A stretch of DNA of 64,000 nucleotides from Streptomyces wedmorensis (GTDB lineage: Bacteria; Actinomycetota; Actinomycetes; Streptomycetales; Streptomycetaceae): assembly GCF_000716445.1 (NCBI RefSeq), contig NZ_JNWK01000004.1, positions 124,001-188,000 of the forward strand. The letters run 5' to 3'. Shown here piece after piece: positions 34,632 through 43,032 of this stretch (the stretch's first letter is position 1; each line of letters begins with the position of its first letter). Both the position numbers and the translations under genes were made by a program. Under the pieces are notes generated by a model. That model was not told the DNA's origin. It worked only from the letters and a program-made list of their open reading frames with translations, and did no database searches.

Positions 34632-34668
34632 CGTCCGGCCCGTCTCCCTCTGTGGGACGGGCCGGACG
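34632..34668 (+). terminator. Terminator of bkd operon 1
   Basis: Perfect 13-bp stem CGTCCGGCCCGTC (34632-34644) with 34656-34668, 11-base loop, six bases after the E2 stop and followed by TTCAC. Confidence 0.85.
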
Positions 34669-34699
34669 TTCACGGCCCCCGTCGGCCCATACTGCTGGG

Positions 34700-35554
34700 G
34701 TGACCACCGCATACGACGCCGTCGTGCTCGCCGGGGGCGCCGCCCGGCGCCTCGGCGGCTCCGACAAGCCCGGGGTACGGGTCGGGGGCCGGACCCTCCT
34801 CGACCGGGTGCTGGCGGCCTGCCCCGACGCGGGCCGGACCGTGGTCGTCGGCGACCCGCGCCCGACGGTCCGCCCCGTCCGATGGACCAGGGAGGAGCCG
34901 CCCGGCGGCGGCCCGCTGGCCGCCCTCGACGCCGGGGCGCGGGAGACGGATGCCGACGTCCTCCTCGTCCTCTCCGCCGACCTCCCCTTCCTCGACGACG
35001 CCACCGTCCGGCGCCTGTCGGCCGCGCTCGACGACGCCCCCGATGCCGAGGTCGCGCTCCTCACCGACGCCGAGGGGCGGGACCAGCCGCTGGTCGCCGC
35101 GTACCGGTCGGGCCCGCTGCGCCGTGAACTCGCCCGGCTCGGCCACGAGCACGGCGGCCTCGCGGACCTGCCGCTGCGCGGGCTCACGCGGGTGCTCCGC
35201 TCCGTCCGGGTCGCCGCCGAGTCCCAGGCCTCCTTCGACTGCGACACCTGGGAGGACATCGCCGTCGCCCGCGCCCGCATCAGGGAGCATGGGACCGTGC
35301 TGGACGAATGGATCACCGCAGTCAAGAACGAACTGGGCATCGAGCTGGACGTCGACACCGGCGTGCTGCTCGACCTGGCCCGGGACGCCGCCCACGGCGT
35401 GGCCCGCCCCGCCGCACCCCTGACCACGTTCCTGGTCGGGTACGCGGCGGCGCTCGCGGGCCCCGAGGGCGGTCCCGGGGCGGTCGCCGAGGCCGCCCGC
35501 AAGGCCGCGGCCCTGGCCCAGAGTTGGGCCGCCGAGCAGGACGAGGCCGGATGA
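34700..35554 (+). CDS. mobA: Molybdenum cofactor guanylyltransferase (MobA-like) fused to DUF6457
   Basis: 284 residues from GTG 34700. N-terminal nucleotidyltransferase domain with LAGGAARRLGGSDK (about 10-23) and the metal Asp in LSADLPFLDD; transfers GMP to molybdopterin. From about residue 200 comes a DUF6457 domain (LDEWITAVKNELG ... ARPAAPLTTFLVGYAAAL), a combination seen in streptomycetes. Start overlaps nothing; stop overlaps moeA (ATGA), supporting joint cofactor synthesis. Confidence 0.88.
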   Translation: MTTAYDAVVLAGGAARRLGGSDKPGVRVGGRTLLDRVLAACPDAGRTVVVGDPRPTVRPVRWTREEPPGGGPLAALDAGARETDADVLLVLSADLPFLDDATVRRLSAALDDAPDAEVALLTDAEGRDQPLVAAYRSGPLRRELARLGHEHGGLADLPLRGLTRVLRSVRVAAESQASFDCDTWEDIAVARARIREHGTVLDEWITAVKNELGIELDVDTGVLLDLARDAAHGVARPAAPLTTFLVGYAAALAGPEGGPGAVAEAARKAAALAQSWAAEQDEAG

Positions 35555-37071
35555 GTCCGAAGGAACCCCTCCCCGTGCCGGAGCAGCCCGCCGCCCCGGC
35601 GCCCGCGAACCCGGCGGCCTCAGGGTCCGGCGCGGTCTCCGAGCCCGGTGCCGCCGCCTCCGGTGCCCGCGGGAAGTCGGGCGGGGCGCATCGGGCCACC
35701 GCCTGGCCCGAGGCGCGGGCCGCCGCGGTCCGCGCCGGGTCCACCGCGCGGACCGGCCGGGAGCCGTCGTGCGTCCCGCTCGGGCAGGCCCTCGGGCGAG
35801 TGCTCGCCGAGCCGCTCGCGGCCCTCACCGATCTGCCCCCCTTCGACACCTCCGCCATGGACGGCTGGGCCGTCGTGGGTCCCGGCCCCTGGGCCGTCCG
35901 CGAGGAGGGCGCCGTCCTCGCCGGACACGCGCCCGTCGTCGTACCGGCCGAGGGCGAGGCCGTACGGATCGCCACCGGCGCCCGTGTCCCGCCCGGGACC
36001 ACCGCCGTCCTCCGTAGCGAACACTCCCGGACCGAACGGGCCGAACGGGCCGAACGGACCGACCGGACTGAAGGGACTGAACGGGCCGAACGGACCGAAT
36101 CGGCCGAGCTGAAGGAACCGACCGAGCCATCCGAACCGACCGAGCCCGCGAGGCCGGCCGGGGCCGCGGCTTCCGCCGACCGCCCGGGACCGGTGCCCGC
36201 CGCCCCGCTTCTGCTGCACGCGCTGCGGGAGGTCGTGCCGGGGCAGGACATCCGGCCCCGGGGCCAGGAGTGCGGTGCGGGGGACGAGCTGCTGCCCGAA
36301 GGCATCGTCGTGACCCCCGCCGTGCTGGGCCTCGCGGCGGCCGCCGGTTACGACGAGCTGCGCGTACGGCCCCGCGCCCGGGTGGAGATCCTGGTCCTCG
36401 GCGACGAGCTGCTCTCGACGGGGCTCCCCCGCGAGGGCCTCATCCGGGACGCGCTCGGCCCGATGCTCGGCCCCTGGCTGGAGGCGCTCGGTGCCGAGGT
36501 GCTCGGCACCCGCCGGATCGGCGACGACGCCGAGGCGCTGTACGCGGCCGTCACCGGCTCCCCCGCCGACCTGGTCGTCACCACCGGCGGCACCGCGTCC
36601 GGGCCGGTGGACCACGTTCACCAGGTGCTCGACAAGGCGGGCGCGACCCTCCTGGTCGACGGCGTGAAGGTCCGGCCCGGCCATCCGATGCTCCTGGCGG
36701 CCCTCGGCGGCCGACGCCATCTCGTCGGGCTCCCCGGCAACCCGCTCGCCGCCGTCTCCGGACTGCTCACCCTTGCCGAGCCCCTGCTCGCCGCCCTGAC
36801 CGGGAACGCCCTCTCCGAGGGACGTTCCCCCGTCGAGGGCGATGTGCACGGGCATCCCCATGACACCCGGCTCGTCCCGGTCGTCCGCCCTGGCGGACGG
36901 GCCGTCCCGCTCCGCTACAACGGACCGGCCATGCTCCGCGGCATCGCCGCCGCGGACGGCCTGGCCGTCGTTCCGCCCGGCGGCGCGCGGTCCGGCCAGG
37001 AGCTGACCGTCCTCGACCTTCCGTGGCCGGCGGCGGGGGCCGTTCCGGTCCAAGGAGCGTGTTTCACGTGA
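35551..37071 (+). CDS. moeA: Molybdopterin molybdenumtransferase MoeA with low-complexity insert
   Basis: 506 residues. MoeA landmarks: DLPPFDTSAMDGWAV (about 95-109), IATGARVPPG, VVPGQDIRPRG, then VVTTGGTASGPVDH and GLPGNPLAAVSG of the MogA-like domain, and a C-terminal beta domain. Inserts Mo into molybdopterin-AMP. Residues about 160-203 are an insert of TERAERTDR/EPTEP-type repeats encoded by 36028-36160, absent from typical MoeA and placed in an outside loop of domain II. The last codons contain a parS palindrome and overlap the channel gene (GTGA). Confidence 0.9.
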   Translation: MSPKEPLPVPEQPAAPAPANPAASGSGAVSEPGAAASGARGKSGGAHRATAWPEARAAAVRAGSTARTGREPSCVPLGQALGRVLAEPLAALTDLPPFDTSAMDGWAVVGPGPWAVREEGAVLAGHAPVVVPAEGEAVRIATGARVPPGTTAVLRSEHSRTERAERAERTDRTEGTERAERTESAELKEPTEPSEPTEPARPAGAAASADRPGPVPAAPLLLHALREVVPGQDIRPRGQECGAGDELLPEGIVVTPAVLGLAAAAGYDELRVRPRARVEILVLGDELLSTGLPREGLIRDALGPMLGPWLEALGAEVLGTRRIGDDAEALYAAVTGSPADLVVTTGGTASGPVDHVHQVLDKAGATLLVDGVKVRPGHPMLLAALGGRRHLVGLPGNPLAAVSGLLTLAEPLLAALTGNALSEGRSPVEGDVHGHPHDTRLVPVVRPGGRAVPLRYNGPAMLRGIAAADGLAVVPPGGARSGQELTVLDLPWPAAGAVPVQGACFT

Positions 37072-37074
37072 AAC
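37061..37074. other. parS centromere-like site (perfect)
   Basis: GTTTCACGTGAAAC, perfect 14-bp palindrome identical to the consensus ParB-binding parS site of Streptomyces. It spans the moeA stop and the channel-gene start, so it is under coding constraint in two frames. Confidence 0.9.
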
Positions 37075-38153
37075 TTCCCAGCCGTGACGCGATGGCCCGC
37101 CATGCCGACGAGAGGATCTCGGGCCCGCGGGTCAGGCTGCCCCGCCGGGTCGTGGAGAACCCGCTCCGTCAGGTCGGCAAGCGGCTTCTGATGGCGCTCG
37201 GCGTGCTGCTGCTGACGGTCGTCATCGTCTACGTCGACCGCGAGGGCTACCACGACAACGCCAACGAGACGGTCGACCTCCTCGACTGCTTCTACTACGC
37301 GACCGTGACGCTCTCCACCACCGGATACGGCGACATCGTCCCGTACAGCGACTCGGCACGCCTCGTCAACATCCTGCTCGTCACGCCCCTGCGCGTGCTC
37401 TTCCTGATCATCCTGGTCGGCACCACTCTCGAGGTCCTCACCGAACGGACCCGGGAAGAGTTCCGGCTGAACCGCTGGAGGTCCACCTTGCGCGACCACA
37501 CCGTCATCGTCGGCTTCGGGACGAAGGGGCGGTCCGCGATCCAGACCCTCTGCGCCACCGGGCTCCGCAAGGACCAGATCGTCATCGTCGACCCCTCCAC
37601 CAAGGTGATCGAGACGGCGAACACGGACGGTTTCGTCGGGGTGATCGGCGACGCGACCCGCAGCGACGTGCTGCTCCGCGCCGAGGTGCAGCGAGCCCGT
37701 CAGATCGTCATCGCCACCCAGCGCGACGACACGGCCGTCCTGGTCACCCTGACGGCCAGGCAGCTGAACCGGGGCGCGAAGATCGTCGCCGCGGTCCGCG
37801 AGGAGGAGAACGCGCCGCTGCTCCGTCAGTCCGGTGCCGACGCGGTCATCACCAGTGCCAGCGCCGCCGGACGCCTGCTCGGCCTCTCCGTGCTGAGCCC
37901 CAGCGCCGGCACCGTGATGGAGGACCTGATCCAGCAGGGCTCCGGACTCGACCTCGTCGAACGCCCGGTGACCAAGAGCGAGGCCGGCAAGAGCGTGCGG
38001 GAGACCGATGACCTGGTGGTGAGCGTGCTCCGCGGCCACCGGCTGCTCGGGTACGACGACCCCGCGGCCAGCCCGCTCCAGCTCACCGACCGGGTGATCA
38101 CCATCGTGCGCGCCGCACCCGTGACCCCGCTCTCCACACCGCCGGAGGACTGA
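37068..38153 (+). CDS. Two-helix potassium channel with RCK (TrkA-N) domain
   Basis: 361 residues from GTG 37068 (GGAG 9-12 bases upstream). TM1 about 45-63, pore with selectivity filter T85-G86-Y87-G88-D89, TM2 about 102-122, then an RCK domain with Rossmann motif VIVGFGTKGRSA (about 145) and a C-terminal TrkA-C-like part. Expected to conduct K+ and be gated by cytosolic ligand. Translationally coupled to moeA, but no functional link is known. Confidence 0.88.
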   Translation: MKLPSRDAMARHADERISGPRVRLPRRVVENPLRQVGKRLLMALGVLLLTVVIVYVDREGYHDNANETVDLLDCFYYATVTLSTTGYGDIVPYSDSARLVNILLVTPLRVLFLIILVGTTLEVLTERTREEFRLNRWRSTLRDHTVIVGFGTKGRSAIQTLCATGLRKDQIVIVDPSTKVIETANTDGFVGVIGDATRSDVLLRAEVQRARQIVIATQRDDTAVLVTLTARQLNRGAKIVAAVREEENAPLLRQSGADAVITSASAAGRLLGLSVLSPSAGTVMEDLIQQGSGLDLVERPVTKSEAGKSVRETDDLVVSVLRGHRLLGYDDPAASPLQLTDRVITIVRAAPVTPLSTPPED

Positions 38154-38172
38154 CCGGAGGACCGTCCGGGAG

Positions 38173-38232
38173 GACCGGCCGGAAGACCGGCCGGAAGACC
38201 GGCCGGAAGACCGGCCGGAAGACCGGCCGGAG
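38173..38232. repeat. 12-bp tandem repeat, five copies
   Basis: GACCGGCCGGAA repeated at 38173, 38185, 38197, 38209 and 38221 (last copy ends in G). Each unit contains the palindrome CCGGCCGG, so the array can fold in many ways; it may end channel transcription. Confidence 0.9.
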
Positions 38233-38319
38233 GACCGGATGGAGGAGCGCCGGAGGACGACCGGCCGACGGTTCCGCGGGGCCCGGTGCGGGGCGGTCGA
38301 GCGGAGTAGCCTCGCCGCC

Positions 38320-39306
38320 ATGCATGCGATCACGATTCCGGAACCCGGCGGTCCCGAGGCCCTCGTCTGGGCCGAGGTTCCCGATCCCGTACCCGGCGAG
38401 GGCGAGGTCCTCGTCGAGGTGGTGGCGAGCGCGGTCAACCGCGCCGATCTGCTCCAGCGCCAGGGCTTCTACGACCCGCCGCCGGGCACCTCGCCCTACC
38501 CCGGCCTCGAGTGCTCGGGCCGGATCGCGGCCCTCGGCCCCGGGGTGTCGGGCTGGTCGGTCGGCGACGAGGTCTGCGCCCTGCTCGCCGGCGGCGGCTA
38601 CGCGGAGAAGGTCGTGGTCCCGGCCGGTCAGCTGCTTCCCGTGCCGGAGGGCGTCGACCTGGCCACGGCCGCCGCGCTCCCCGAGGTCGCGTGCACGGTC
38701 TGGTCCAACATCTTCATGATCGCCCACCTGCGGCCGGGCGAGACGCTGCTCGTGCACGGCGGCGCGAGCGGCATCGGCACGATGGCGATCCAGCTGGCGA
38801 AGGCGGTCGGGGCGCGGGTCGCGGTCACGGCCGGCGGTCCGGAGAAGCTGAAGCGCTGCGCCGAGCTGGGCGCGGACGTCCTCATCGACTACCGCGAGCA
38901 GGACTTCGTCGAGGAGCTGGCCAAGGCGACGGACGGCGCGGGCGCCGACGTCATCCTGGACATCGTCGGCGCCAAGTACCTGGAGCGGAACGTGAAGGCG
39001 CTGGCCGTCAACGGACGGCTGGTGGTCATCGGTCTCCAGGGTGGAGTGAAGGGCGAGCTGAACCTCGGGGCGCTGCTCGCGAAGCGCGCGGCCGTCATGG
39101 CGACCACGCTGCGCTCCCGGCCCGCGGAGGAGAAGGCGGCGATCGTCGCCGCCGTCCGGGAGCACGTCTGGCCCCTGATCGGCGGGGGCACGGTCCGGCC
39201 GGTCGTCGACCGTACGGTGCCGATGCCGGAGGCCGCCGACGGGCACCGGGCCCTGGAGTCCGGCGGCCACGTCGGCAAGGTGCTGCTGCTCGCCCCCCAG
39301 GGCTGA
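38320..39306 (+). CDS. NAD(P)H-dependent quinone oxidoreductase (zinc-less MDR family)
   Basis: 328 residues. Quinone-oxidoreductase/PIG3-like: N-terminal GroES-like domain with ECSGRIAALGPGVSGW, NADPH-binding LLVHGGASGIGTMAIQLAKAVGARV (about 140-165), and ALESGGHVGKVLL at the end. Lacks the Cys cluster of zinc alcohol dehydrogenases. ATG 38320 chosen; the open frame before it lies in the 12-bp repeat region. Confidence 0.9.
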   Translation: MHAITIPEPGGPEALVWAEVPDPVPGEGEVLVEVVASAVNRADLLQRQGFYDPPPGTSPYPGLECSGRIAALGPGVSGWSVGDEVCALLAGGGYAEKVVVPAGQLLPVPEGVDLATAAALPEVACTVWSNIFMIAHLRPGETLLVHGGASGIGTMAIQLAKAVGARVAVTAGGPEKLKRCAELGADVLIDYREQDFVEELAKATDGAGADVILDIVGAKYLERNVKALAVNGRLVVIGLQGGVKGELNLGALLAKRAAVMATTLRSRPAEEKAAIVAAVREHVWPLIGGGTVRPVVDRTVPMPEAADGHRALESGGHVGKVLLLAPQG

Positions 39307-39425
39307 CCCCGCACCGGGCGAGGCCGTCTCCCCAGGGCCGACCCCGCACCGGGCGAGGCCGTCTCCCCAGGGCTGACCCCGCACCGGGCGAGGCCGTCTC
39401 CCCAGGGCTGACACCCGCACCGGGC
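39305..39425. repeat. 35-bp tandem repeat, three copies plus partial
   Basis: Units at 39305-39339, 39340-39374 and 39375-39409 (GACCCCGCACCGGGCGAGGC at the start of each) with only a C/T change at the junctions, then about 16 bases of a fourth. Begins at the stop codon of the oxidoreductase gene. Confidence 0.9.
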
Positions 39426-39469
39426 ACCCCCCCGGGGGGGGGCTGACCCCGCACCCGCCCGAGACGGCG

Positions 39470-39502
39470 GAGGGCCCGGCACACGAGGTGTGCCGGGCCC
39501 TC
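39470..39502. terminator. Bidirectional terminator between convergent oxidoreductase and proteasome-activator genes
   Basis: Perfect 15-bp stem GAGGGCCCGGCACAC (39470-39484) with 39488-39502 and a three-base loop. Confidence 0.85.
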
Positions 39503-39519
39503 GGCCGTATGGGCGGGAG

Positions 39520-40068
39520 CTACAGGTACGGACCCGAGCGCACGGCGTGACCGTGGCCGCGGTCGTCGTCGTCATCGTCGTGGGACGCACCCGGCGGGAG
39601 GGCGCGCCGCATCTGCTCCAGCTGGGCGCGGGCCGCCATCTGCTGGGCGAACAGCGCCGTCTGGATGCCGTGGAAGAGGCCTTCGAGCCAGCCCACCAGC
39701 TGGGCCTGCGCGATGCGCAGCTCCGCCTCGGAGGGGATCGCCTCGTCGGTGAACGGCAGGGAGAGCCGCTCCAGTTCCTCGACCAGTTCGGGCGCGAGCC
39801 CGTCCTCCAGCTCCTTCACGGAGCTGGCGTGGATGTCCTTGAGCCTGACCCGGCTGGCCTCGTCGAGAGGTGCCGCGCGTACTTCCTCCAGGAGCTGCTT
39901 GATCATGCTGCCGATCCGCATGACCTTCGCAGGCTGCTCGACCATTTCCGTCACCGGGACCTCGCGGGGTTCGTCGTCGCCCTGAGTGCCGCCGAGCGCC
40001 ATCCCGTCCTGTCCCACGATGAGGACCTGGGGGCTCTCCTGCGACCTGTCATTCCTCGGCATCTCCAT
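39520..40068 (-). CDS. bpa: Bacterial proteasome activator (Bpa/PafE-like)
   Basis: 182 residues. DUF2587 helical core (about 45-145; IKQLLEEVRAAPLDEASR, GLFHGIQTALFAQQMAAR), then an Asp-rich stretch and the C-terminus GPYL. In mycobacteria Bpa/PafE ends in GQYL, the motif that docks into the 20S proteasome and opens its gate without ATP; GPYL keeps the Tyr-Leu. ATG 40068 preferred; ATG 40062 is an alternative. Confidence 0.88.
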   Translation of the reverse strand: MEMPRNDRSQESPQVLIVGQDGMALGGTQGDDEPREVPVTEMVEQPAKVMRIGSMIKQLLEEVRAAPLDEASRVRLKDIHASSVKELEDGLAPELVEELERLSLPFTDEAIPSEAELRIAQAQLVGWLEGLFHGIQTALFAQQMAARAQLEQMRRALPPGASHDDDDDDRGHGHAVRSGPYL

Positions 40069-40104
40069 GCCGCCATTCTCTCGTACACATGCGTCATCCC
40101 AAGG

Positions 40105-40147
40105 TGTGCCCCTGTACGGGGGTGATCCACCCTCGTACAGGGGCACA
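40105..40147 (-). terminator. Terminator of the ABC exporter operon
   Basis: Perfect 14-bp stem TGTGCCCCTGTACG (40105-40118) with 40134-40147, 15-base loop, 18 bases past the permease stop. Confidence 0.8.
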
Positions 40148-40164
40148 GGTCGCGACGAGGTCCG

Positions 40165-43032
40165 TCAGGTCGCCGCGCGCCGGGCCAGCGCGCCGCGCGA
40201 GCGGGTCACCAGGGCCGCGAGCAGGGCGGCGCCCAGCGGGACGGCGACGAGCAGGCCGCCCAGCGTCTCCCAGGGGATGACGATCGGCAGGTCGGGCAGG
40301 GGGGAATCGCCGCTCCAGCCCTGGGCGAGGTTCTGCTCGTGGACGCGGATCTGGCTGCGTTCCTCGGTGAGCCGGAGGCCCACCGCGGGCAGCAGGCCGG
40401 CGGCCGAACCGAGGATCACGCCCATCGCGGCGACCACTCCGCACTGGAACCCGCTGAGCGTGCGGCGGACCCGGGGCGGGGCGCCCACGGCGGCGAGCGT
40501 CTTCAGGTCGGCCTCGGCGTCGGCCTGCGCGAGGCCGGTGGCGATGCCGGCGGCACCGATGGTGACCAGGCCGGCGAAGACGGCCAGCGAGAGCAGGATG
40601 ATGCCGTCGTTGCCGACGAAACCTTCCTCCAGGTGCAGCTCGATGGAGCTGCCGAGCTTGGCGAGCTCGCCGTCGAGCTTCTGGCGCTGCTCGCTGTCCG
40701 GAAGCCGGTCGGTGCTGACGTACACGCCCAGCGGCACCGTAGCGAGGCCGGCGGACTTGGCGGTGGCCGGGGTCATGAGGGCCTGGACGCCGTACGTCTT
40801 CTTGTCGCCGGGCACCAGGTAGGCCGGCAGGGAGTCGACCTCGCCGGGGTAGGGGCGGTGCTCCTCGGCGGCCTTGTCGGCGGCGGCCGCGTCGGTGATC
40901 TGCTTGATGCCGATGGTGCCCTTCTCGTCGACGAGGGCGCGGCTGAAGCTGACGACCTTGCCGTCGGCGAGGGCCTTCACGGTCGCGGGGTCGTCGACGC
41001 CGAGGACCTTGAGCAGTGCGGCGTCACCGACGAGCAGGCCGCCGTCGGAGACGTACATCCCGCTGCTCCCGGACGTCTTGCACCGCCAGTCGTCGGTGAG
41101 CATCTTCCGCCGCTGCTCGGGCGTGTACTTCTCCGACGGGTCGGCGCCTCCCGGGAGGGACGCGTACATCGGGCATTCGTTCGCCGGAGGGACGATGACC
41201 TCGTAGCGGCCGCAGCCGGTGCCCTGCTCCCACTGCGAGCAGCCGGGCTTGCCGACCGAGATGCGCTCGACATCGGCGCGGACGTCGACGGGGAAGGCGC
41301 GCTGGACGGCCTCGCGGACGGCGGGGACGTCCCGGCCGCCCTCCTCGGGGACGAAGGCGGAGGCGACGCCGTACGGCAGCAGCGGTGTGTACTCGGCCTT
41401 CTTCTGGGCCTCGCTGCTGGCCATGTACGTGGAGACGGCGACCGTGCCCGCGACGGCGGCGAGGACGGCGGCGACGGCGGGGGCCGTACGGCCCCGGTTG
41501 CGGACGGCGTCCCGCAGCGCGAGGCGCGGGGAGAGCGGCAGCCAGCGGCCGGTCCGGCCGAACAGGCCCACCAGGGCCGGGGTCATGGCGACGACGCCCA
41601 GCTCGGCGATGGCGGAGCCGCCCGCCACGATGACGAACTGCTCGGTGACGATCGACCCGAAGAGGGCGATCGCGGCGCCGATGAGGAGGGCCGCGAGGCC
41701 GATCAGGGGCAGGACCCGGCTGCTGCGACGGACTCCGCGCCGGCCGGTGAGCGAGGCGAGGACGGTCTGCCGGGAGGCGGTGACGGCCGGGACGATCGCG
41801 GCGAGCAGGCCGGTCAGGACCGCGAGCAGCGCGATGCCGAGCAGTTCGAGGGGCCGGACGTCGAAGGCCCCGAACCGCTGGCCCATGACGCCTTCCAGGA
41901 CCGGCTGGAGCACCAGGGTCAGGATCACGGCGAGGACGGTGCCGGTGACGGCGGCTGCGATGCCGATGACCAGACCGCCGCTCAGCACGATGGCCCGGAT
42001 GTGGCTGCGGGCACCGCCGTTGGCTCCGACCAGGCCGAGTTGGCGGCGCGAGCGGCGGGCGCCGACCGCGAACGCGGGTCCGGCGAGCAGGCAGATCTCC
42101 AGCATGGCCAGGCCGACGACGGTGCTGACGGCCGCGAGTTCGGCGGCCCGGGCCGCCGGGCTGGCCGCGTAGTTGCCTCCCCAGCCGTCCTTCTGGAAGA
42201 GCGGCACCTCGGCATCGGCGGGCGGGTCGAGCGCCACGGCGCGCGAGACGACGGCGACGCCCTTGGTGTTGATCTGCTGCACGGTGTTCCACGTGAAACC
42301 ACCGGGCTTGCGCACCAGGTACGAGACGGAGGTGTCGGGCGCGGGCAGGCCCGCCTTCTCGACGGCCTTTCCGTACGGCGCGAGGAACGCCCCCGGCAGC
42401 GCGTTGACCTGATCGGCCTTGAGCGAGTCGGGAAGTTCGTAGGTGCCGACGATCCGGTACGGGCGATCGAAGTTGCGGGCGGAAAGGGTCGAGCCGACCG
42501 ACAGAGCGCTGGTCTCCAGGAAGTGCGAGGTGACCATGACCTCGTCGTTCTTCTCCGGGAAACGCCCGTCGAGGAGCACCATGATCCCGCGGGCGACCGG
42601 GTCGGACGCCTTGAGCTCGCGCACCTCCGTCATCAGCAGGCCGTGGGCCGTGGTCAGCTTGGCCGAGCCCGTTCCGTCCGTGAGGACGGTGGAGCCCGCC
42701 GGGATGGCCTTGGTGACGTCGGTGGGGCCGCTCGGCCAGCTACCGTCCTGGGGTTCCTTGGCCGGCGTGTGCATCTCGCCGGCCGGGTCCTGGAGGATCG
42801 GGACACCGCCCATCTGGGCGTCGCGGAGGCGTGCGTCGGCCGCGCCGATCGTCCGCTCCACCCGCTCGGCGGGGGAGAGTTCGGAGCTGCGGTAGGTCAG
42901 GTCGAAGGCGCTGACGCCCAGGATGGGCAGGGCGATCATCGCGAGGACGAGGGAGCTGCGGCCCTTGGAGCGCCAGGCGTCGCGCCGGGCGATGCGGATG
43001 GCTGCCCGCCAGGAGTGGAACCAGGTCTTCAC
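40165..43032 (-). CDS. ABC transporter permease, FtsX/MacB-type, duplicated
   Basis: 955 residues. Helix at the N-terminus (about 24-42), a large outside domain, three helices (about 295-420), further helices (about 430-520) in a second FtsX-like half with another outside domain, and three C-terminal helices (about 800-945, ending LAALVTRSRG). Matches ten-helix permeases for lipid or antimicrobial peptide handling. GTG start overlaps the ATPase stop (GTGA). An imperfect parS lies inside the coding region at 42286. Confidence 0.85.
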   Translation of the reverse strand: MKTWFHSWRAAIRIARRDAWRSKGRSSLVLAMIALPILGVSAFDLTYRSSELSPAERVERTIGAADARLRDAQMGGVPILQDPAGEMHTPAKEPQDGSWPSGPTDVTKAIPAGSTVLTDGTGSAKLTTAHGLLMTEVRELKASDPVARGIMVLLDGRFPEKNDEVMVTSHFLETSALSVGSTLSARNFDRPYRIVGTYELPDSLKADQVNALPGAFLAPYGKAVEKAGLPAPDTSVSYLVRKPGGFTWNTVQQINTKGVAVVSRAVALDPPADAEVPLFQKDGWGGNYAASPAARAAELAAVSTVVGLAMLEICLLAGPAFAVGARRSRRQLGLVGANGGARSHIRAIVLSGGLVIGIAAAVTGTVLAVILTLVLQPVLEGVMGQRFGAFDVRPLELLGIALLAVLTGLLAAIVPAVTASRQTVLASLTGRRGVRRSSRVLPLIGLAALLIGAAIALFGSIVTEQFVIVAGGSAIAELGVVAMTPALVGLFGRTGRWLPLSPRLALRDAVRNRGRTAPAVAAVLAAVAGTVAVSTYMASSEAQKKAEYTPLLPYGVASAFVPEEGGRDVPAVREAVQRAFPVDVRADVERISVGKPGCSQWEQGTGCGRYEVIVPPANECPMYASLPGGADPSEKYTPEQRRKMLTDDWRCKTSGSSGMYVSDGGLLVGDAALLKVLGVDDPATVKALADGKVVSFSRALVDEKGTIGIKQITDAAAADKAAEEHRPYPGEVDSLPAYLVPGDKKTYGVQALMTPATAKSAGLATVPLGVYVSTDRLPDSEQRQKLDGELAKLGSSIELHLEEGFVGNDGIILLSLAVFAGLVTIGAAGIATGLAQADAEADLKTLAAVGAPPRVRRTLSGFQCGVVAAMGVILGSAAGLLPAVGLRLTEERSQIRVHEQNLAQGWSGDSPLPDLPIVIPWETLGGLLVAVPLGAALLAALVTRSRGALARRAAT
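42286..42299. other. parS-like site with one mismatch
   Basis: GTTCCACGTGAAAC, 13 of 14 bases of the parS palindrome, inside the permease gene. Confidence 0.6.

Noticed and set aside
37061..37074. GTTTCACGTGAAAC considered as an ordinary transcription-factor operator
   Set aside because: One copy lies in a coding overlap and the sequence equals the parS consensus, so ParB binding explains it better.
39305..39425. 35-bp repeats considered as a CRISPR array
   Set aside because: Copies are directly adjacent with no spacers, and no cas genes are near.
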